DNA from: Chloroflexota bacterium
Lineage (GTDB): Bacteria > Chloroflexota > UBA11872 > VXOZ01
Direction of reading: 5' to 3'
Length of the DNA: 63,069 bases
Assembly (NCBI GenBank): GCA_028874195.1
Contig: JAPPLM010000047.1
Span: forward strand, 31,810 to 94,878
Part shown: in pieces, positions 59,686 to 63,069 of the stretch
How the letters are laid out: the number at the start of each line of letters is the position of its first letter
Position numbering within the stretch: the stretch's first letter is position 1
Translations under genes and position numbers: made by a program
Notes under the pieces: model-generated
Seen by the model: the letters and a program-made list of their open reading frames with translations, nothing else
What the model was told of the DNA's origin: nothing
Databases searched by the model: none

Positions 59686-59769
59686 CTCTTCACTCTTTTG
59701 CCCAAGCCGAAACCTGTGGTCAGTCAAGGCAATTTGCGGGGTAGAGAGTAGATTTGCAATGCCCGTTTG

Positions 59770-59819
59770 CCCTGAGTCTGTCGAAGGGCGTTCACGGTTC
59801 GACAAGCTCACCGCGAACG
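59770..59819. repeat. TTCGACAGGCTCAG-family palindrome
   Basis: CCCTGAGTCTGTCGAAGGG joined to CGTTCACGGTTCGACAAGC and ending CGCGAACG. It shares CTGTCGAAGG and the GAACG arms with the 3134-3234 copy. Confidence 0.65.
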
Positions 59820-59843
59820 GAATCTCCAGACACAAGCGCTCTG

Positions 59844-60803
59844 TCACACAGGCGGCGGTATCGGCGGCAGGTCGTAGTCACGAGCTTCCAGTGCCATAAT
59901 CTCCGCCATCTCACCCGCAGAGATTGGCTTGCCGCCAGAAGCCCTCACATTGTCCTCCACCTCGCTCACCGTCATTGCGCCGGGAATAACGCCATGTACG
60001 CCCGGTGTCGCCAGCACGAATTGCAGCGCGGCTTGCGTCATCGTCCGTCCTTCCGTGAGGAACTTCAGCTTCTCCACGCGCGCGAGCACGGCATCGATGA
60101 AGGCCGGAGAAAACTTGCGCCGGTCGTCGTGATCGTCAAAGACCGTTTCGCGCGTAATCGTGCCGGTGAGAAAGCCAAAGTAGAAGTTCTCCCGCGCAAT
60201 CACGCCAACGTCATGGGTCTGGCACAGCGGGAATAGTTCTTTAGCAGGTAGCGTGTACAGGAGGTGATAGGCCTGTTGAATGACATCTACCTGTCCCTGC
60301 TCTATGAGGCGCATCGCCAGAGGAATGCCTTCGTCCATCGACATGACGGAAAAACCAGTGGCGCGGATCTTGCCTTGCTCCTTCAGTCGCACGAGCGCCT
60401 CCAGTCCGTCATCGCGGTGGAGCGCGTCGTCCGGGCTGTGCAGAAAGTAGATGTCGAGATAGTCCGTGCGCAACCGGCGCAGGCTGTGCTCAACCTCACG
60501 AATCACCGTGGCGCCCGAATAGTCAAATTTCTCACGTCCGCCGGGAAACATGCCAACCTTTGTCGCCAGCACGACCTCGTGACGCCTTCCACTGATAGCC
60601 TTGCCAACCACCTCTTCGCTGTGCCCGTTGCCATAGATCGGCGCCGTATCGATATGGTTGATGCCAAGTTCCAGCGCCCGCAGAATCGCCCGTTGCGACT
60701 CCGCGTCGTCCGCGCGACCGTAACGGTCGCCGCCCATTCCCCACGTGCCCAAGCCTACTTCGGAGACACGTATGTCCGTCCGCCCCAAGGTCCGGTATTC
60801 CAT
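59844..60803 (-). CDS. Aldo/keto reductase
   Basis: A 319-residue TIM-barrel NADPH oxidoreductase. The N-terminus YRTLGRTDIRVSEVGLGTW and the catalytic set Asp in DTAPIYGNGHSEE (with Tyr), Lys in VLATKVG and His in DIYFLHSPD are all present. The NADPH-binding C-terminal part (VIPGAMTVSEVEDN) is typical. It reduces aldehydes or ketones; the substrate is unknown. It is divergent from the SIR2 gene. Confidence 0.93.
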   Translation of the reverse strand: MEYRTLGRTDIRVSEVGLGTWGMGGDRYGRADDAESQRAILRALELGINHIDTAPIYGNGHSEEVVGKAISGRRHEVVLATKVGMFPGGREKFDYSGATVIREVEHSLRRLRTDYLDIYFLHSPDDALHRDDGLEALVRLKEQGKIRATGFSVMSMDEGIPLAMRLIEQGQVDVIQQAYHLLYTLPAKELFPLCQTHDVGVIARENFYFGFLTGTITRETVFDDHDDRRKFSPAFIDAVLARVEKLKFLTEGRTMTQAALQFVLATPGVHGVIPGAMTVSEVEDNVRASGGKPISAGEMAEIMALEARDYDLPPIPPPV

Positions 60804-60985
60804 AGGCCAAACTCCACAGTTGCTGAGTTTCTTATCCCGAGTCCACGATTATGCACAGATCTGCTGCTCAAATTACTGCATTGCACACACGTGTGATGAC
60901 TCTCTGTGTGGGAATTATTGGTAGTATTGAACAGCAAGAAAGACAAATCTAATGCGTTTCGTTACTTTGCCTATCAAGGATGCAA
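60804..60985. promoter_or_regulatory. Divergent promoter region of aldo/keto reductase and SIR2 gene
   Basis: 182 bases, AT-richer than the rest. It contains a perfect 10-bp palindrome, CACACGTGTG at 60886-60895, a possible operator. No strong -35/-10 pair was identified. Confidence 0.3.
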
Positions 60986-63069
60986 ATGAGAATTGCTGAC
61001 ATTGAATTCCCCCTTGACTTGTGGGATGACCTGAGACAAGGGAAACTCGTGCTGTTTGCTGGGGCCGGCGTTTCTATGGGAAGGCCAGCTGGACTACCGG
61101 ATTTCAAAGACCTGGCGCGAGAGATTGCAAGAGGCACTGGTGAGCGTCGAAAGCCCAAGGAGCCAGAGGACTACTTCTTGGGGAGGTTAGAGGATCAAAG
61201 AGGTACAAAGGTTCATGAACGTGCCGCTCGTGTTCTCTCCAGAAGTGGCGTGAAACCAACTGATTTGCACATAGACATTCTGCGCCTCTTTAAGAGAAAT
61301 TACAAGGTTCGTTTGGTCACCACGAACTTTGATGAGTTGTTCGAGCGAGCCATAGATACAGAGGATGAGCTCGATGTAAGGCCCGAAGTATTCAGAGCTC
61401 CTGCGTTGCCCCTCGGTCGCGACTTCAGCGGCATCGTCCACTTGCATGGTACGGTGAGTCAGCCCCAAAGCATGGTGCTTACAGACACGGACTTCGGCCG
61501 GGCATACTTGACTGAAGGATGGGCACGACAATTCCTTGTAGACCTTTTTCGCACATTTCCGGTGCTTTTTGTGGGATACAGCCACAACGAAACCATCATG
61601 AGTTATCTTGCACGCTCTCTACCGAGAAGCGATGAGACAAAGCGATATGCCTTAACCGACTCCAAGAGCGCCGAACAGATGCGTTGGCAAACGCTTGGGA
61701 TTGAGACGATTCCCTATCCTAAATCCCGTAACCACCGGGCCATATGTAAGGGCGTCAAAGGCTTAGCATGCTATACCCGCCGCAGCATACTGGAATGGAA
61801 ATGGGAGATTGAAGCAATTGCAAAGAATCTCCCACCCTCTGACAAAGAATCTGCGGACATCATTGAAGAGTCTTTGAGAACCCTAGCCAAGGCTCGTTTC
61901 TTCGCGAATGCTGCAACAGATCCAGCGTGGATTGATTGGCTTGACGAACGCAAACATCTAGACGCAGCTTTTGGTCACGGCGATTTGAGCGATATCCAAG
62001 GAGTTCTGTCTTGGTGGCTTGCCCACCATTTTGTCTTTTGTGCTGCCGACAAGCTGTTTCTCTTGATTGGTAAGCACGATGGTCGCATACACCCGAATCT
62101 CTGGTGGAAAATTGGTCACGAGATCACAAGTAGTGGGACCGAAATTAATAGGGAATTGCTATCAAAATGGGTATCCGTTCTGGCCTCTGACATTCCGACA
62201 ATTGATAATACAGACCAATTCATCCTGTTAGATCTAGGCATGCAATGTTCTCAATATAGGCTGTTTGATCGCGTCCTACAGTTTTTCGACGCAATGACGG
62301 CAAGCCGTCTTATCGCGGAGCCGGGCTTCCCATTGGATGACCAAGAACCTCCAATTGATGCGGAAATAAAAATGGTCGGAGAACCCCATGTTGTATGGGG
62401 TTTGTGGAGAGATTGCCTAAAGCCTAACCTAAGTGAGGTGGCTAAACCTCTCCTTGAGCTAGTAGTTAGACGTTTGGAACAAAGGCACCGTTCGCTTAAC
62501 CCGTGGGGGCAAAGCGAGAACTGGGAGCGGCCAGCAATCGGAAGTCATGAGCAGAATAGGTCCACCGGCCCATCCACCGTCCTAGTTGATGCCGCGCGCG
62601 ATATCCTCGAATGGCTCGCAGAGACTCAGCCGGAAGCAGTAGCTAGCTGGTGCAAACAGCTTGCAGTGTCAGATGTACCATTGTTGCAGCGCATTGCTAT
62701 ACACGTTGTAACCGCCCAAAAGGAACTGAATTCAGATGAGAAAATCGATTGGCTTCTGACTAACCTTGACATACACGACTCAAGAATTCACTACGAGGTC
62801 TTTGCTCTAGCGGGGCAAGCCTATCCCAGTTTAGACATGAGTGTCAAGAAGGTTCTAGTTGCAAGAATTAGAGAGTACCGGTGGCAGAGCAAAGAACGCT
62901 CGGAGTTGACACCTAAACAGCTTGAAGCCTGGAATGAACTCAACTGGTTTCAATGGCTCCATGAAAAGGACCCGAGTTGCCCTTTAGCTAAGCAAGCCCT
63001 AGATCAAGCGTCAAACCTAAACAGCTTGAAGCCTGGAATGAACTCAACTGGTTTCAATGGCTCCATGAA
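60986..63069 (+). CDS. SIR2-domain protein with large helical C-terminus, truncated by the window end
   Basis: Open for 694 codons without stop to the window edge, AAGGA ending five bases before the ATG at 60986. The SIR2-like NAD-binding motifs are GAGVSMG (residues 26-32) with GLPDF (36-40), TTNFDELFE (112-120), and HLHGT (152-156) with the catalytic-type His; VGYSHNE at 196-202 ends the core. The rest, from about 250 on, is helix-rich (WWKIGHEIT, WLAETQPEAVASWCKQL) and resembles the C-terminal part of SIR2 proteins of DUF4020 type. Such genes belong to antiphage NAD-depletion systems. GC content is visibly lower than in neighbours, suggesting transfer. The last 100 bases may be assembly-damaged. 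Confidence 0.82.
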   Translation, partial: MRIADIEFPLDLWDDLRQGKLVLFAGAGVSMGRPAGLPDFKDLAREIARGTGERRKPKEPEDYFLGRLEDQRGTKVHERAARVLSRSGVKPTDLHIDILRLFKRNYKVRLVTTNFDELFERAIDTEDELDVRPEVFRAPALPLGRDFSGIVHLHGTVSQPQSMVLTDTDFGRAYLTEGWARQFLVDLFRTFPVLFVGYSHNETIMSYLARSLPRSDETKRYALTDSKSAEQMRWQTLGIETIPYPKSRNHRAICKGVKGLACYTRRSILEWKWEIEAIAKNLPPSDKESADIIEESLRTLAKARFFANAATDPAWIDWLDERKHLDAAFGHGDLSDIQGVLSWWLAHHFVFCAADKLFLLIGKHDGRIHPNLWWKIGHEITSSGTEINRELLSKWVSVLASDIPTIDNTDQFILLDLGMQCSQYRLFDRVLQFFDAMTASRLIAEPGFPLDDQEPPIDAEIKMVGEPHVVWGLWRDCLKPNLSEVAKPLLELVVRRLEQRHRSLNPWGQSENWERPAIGSHEQNRSTGPSTVLVDAARDILEWLAETQPEAVASWCKQLAVSDVPLLQRIAIHVVTAQKELNSDEKIDWLLTNLDIHDSRIHYEVFALAGQAYPSLDMSVKKVLVARIREYRWQSKERSELTPKQLEAWNELNWFQWLHEKDPSCPLAKQALDQASNLNSLKPGMNSTGFNGSM
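62911..63069. repeat. Exact 55-bp direct repeat at 62911-62965 and 63015-63069
   Basis: Both copies begin ACCTAAACAGCTTGAAGCCT and end GGCTCCATGAA, identical over 55 bases, with different bases before them. The second ends exactly at the window end. The offset of 104 is not a multiple of three, so the second copy reads in another frame of the SIR2 gene. Confidence 0.95.

Larger units (their letters stand above)
59539..59843. other. Intergenic region of 305 bases with two repeat families
   Basis: No gene seen. It holds a CGCGGGGGCTTGTCCCCCGC hairpin (59663-59685) and a composite palindrome: CCCTGAGTCTGTCGAAGGG at 59770-59788 followed by CGTTCACGG...CCGCGAACG at 59789-59819. The flanking genes converge. 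Confidence 0.5.

Noticed and set aside
56364-63069. A SIR2-HerA two-gene defence system
   Set aside because: HerA and SIR2 are 2.7 kb apart with an oxidoreductase and an opposite-strand gene between them, and HerA groups with NurA and SbcCD. The SIR2 gene also has a long C-terminal part unlike the short SIR2 of that system.
1-63069. CRISPR arrays, tRNA and rRNA genes
   Set aside because: No regularly spaced repeats of about 30 bases and no T-loop/acceptor pairs were seen on reading; a tRNAscan or Infernal run would be decisive.

Overview
The window is a 63 kb piece of a GC-rich (roughly 58-60 %) bacterial genome, densely coded on both strands, with about 47 protein genes and no rRNA, tRNA or CRISPR array that I could find. 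Nothing here fixes the taxonomy. The mix of catabolic oxidoreductases, an archaeal-style Mre11/Rad50/NurA/HerA DNA-end-processing cluster, ECF-sigma/beta-propeller fusions and dispersed extragenic palindromes suggests an environmental, perhaps marine or sponge-associated, Chloroflexota lineage. That is an inference of moderate to low confidence. The last 55 bases exactly duplicate a stretch 104 bases earlier, which looks like a de Bruijn assembly end, so the window probably ends where a contig ends.

Layout. 0-10 kb: an Ldh2-type dehydrogenase, an SDR, a xylose-isomerase-like barrel enzyme, an ECF sigma factor fused through one membrane helix to a beta-propeller, two MFS exporters, a NIF3 protein and a GT9 glycosyltransferase. 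10-17 kb: a formate dehydrogenase island with mobA, a selenocysteine-encoding fdhA read through an in-frame TGA with a clear SECIS hairpin, a NuoE-NuoF fusion, an iron-sulfur subunit that carries the Fe4S4 domain missing from fdhA, and fdhD. 17-31.9 kb: a metallophosphoesterase/PQQ-propeller protein, an SDR, a TlpA-like thioredoxin, two Gfo/Idh/MocA oxidoreductases, an MscS channel, an orphan solute-binding lipoprotein, a large esterase-like protein and an M20 peptidase.

31.9-46.7 kb: an AAA ATPase with a likely leaderless promoter made of 9-bp repeats, an aminotransferase, a DUF1761-like membrane protein and a TPP enzyme. A minus-strand run follows: two MetE-like paralogues (one without its zinc ligands), acylphosphatase, a FecR-like protein, AcpS with an extra N-terminal domain, and the NAD(P)HX repair enzyme. 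Then come a serpin with a coupled 39-codon ORF and an enolase-superfamily dehydratase. 46.7-49.1 kb: an orphan HicB, a HEPN/MNT pair and an amidohydrolase. 49.1-58.3 kb: SbcD, SbcC, NurA, a HAS-barrel-like protein, an unrelated HpcH aldolase and HerA, the last with an in-frame palindromic repeat. 58.3-63 kb: a third Gfo/Idh protein, an aldo/keto reductase, and the start of a large, AT-richer SIR2-domain gene of antiphage-defence type that runs off the end.

Functionally, formate oxidation to NADH (FDH island), catabolism of sugar acids and amino compounds, and double-strand-break end resection are the coherent themes. The most unusual items are the split selenoprotein formate dehydrogenase, the Mre11-Rad50-NurA-HerA cluster with its inserted repeat, and the truncated SIR2 gene.
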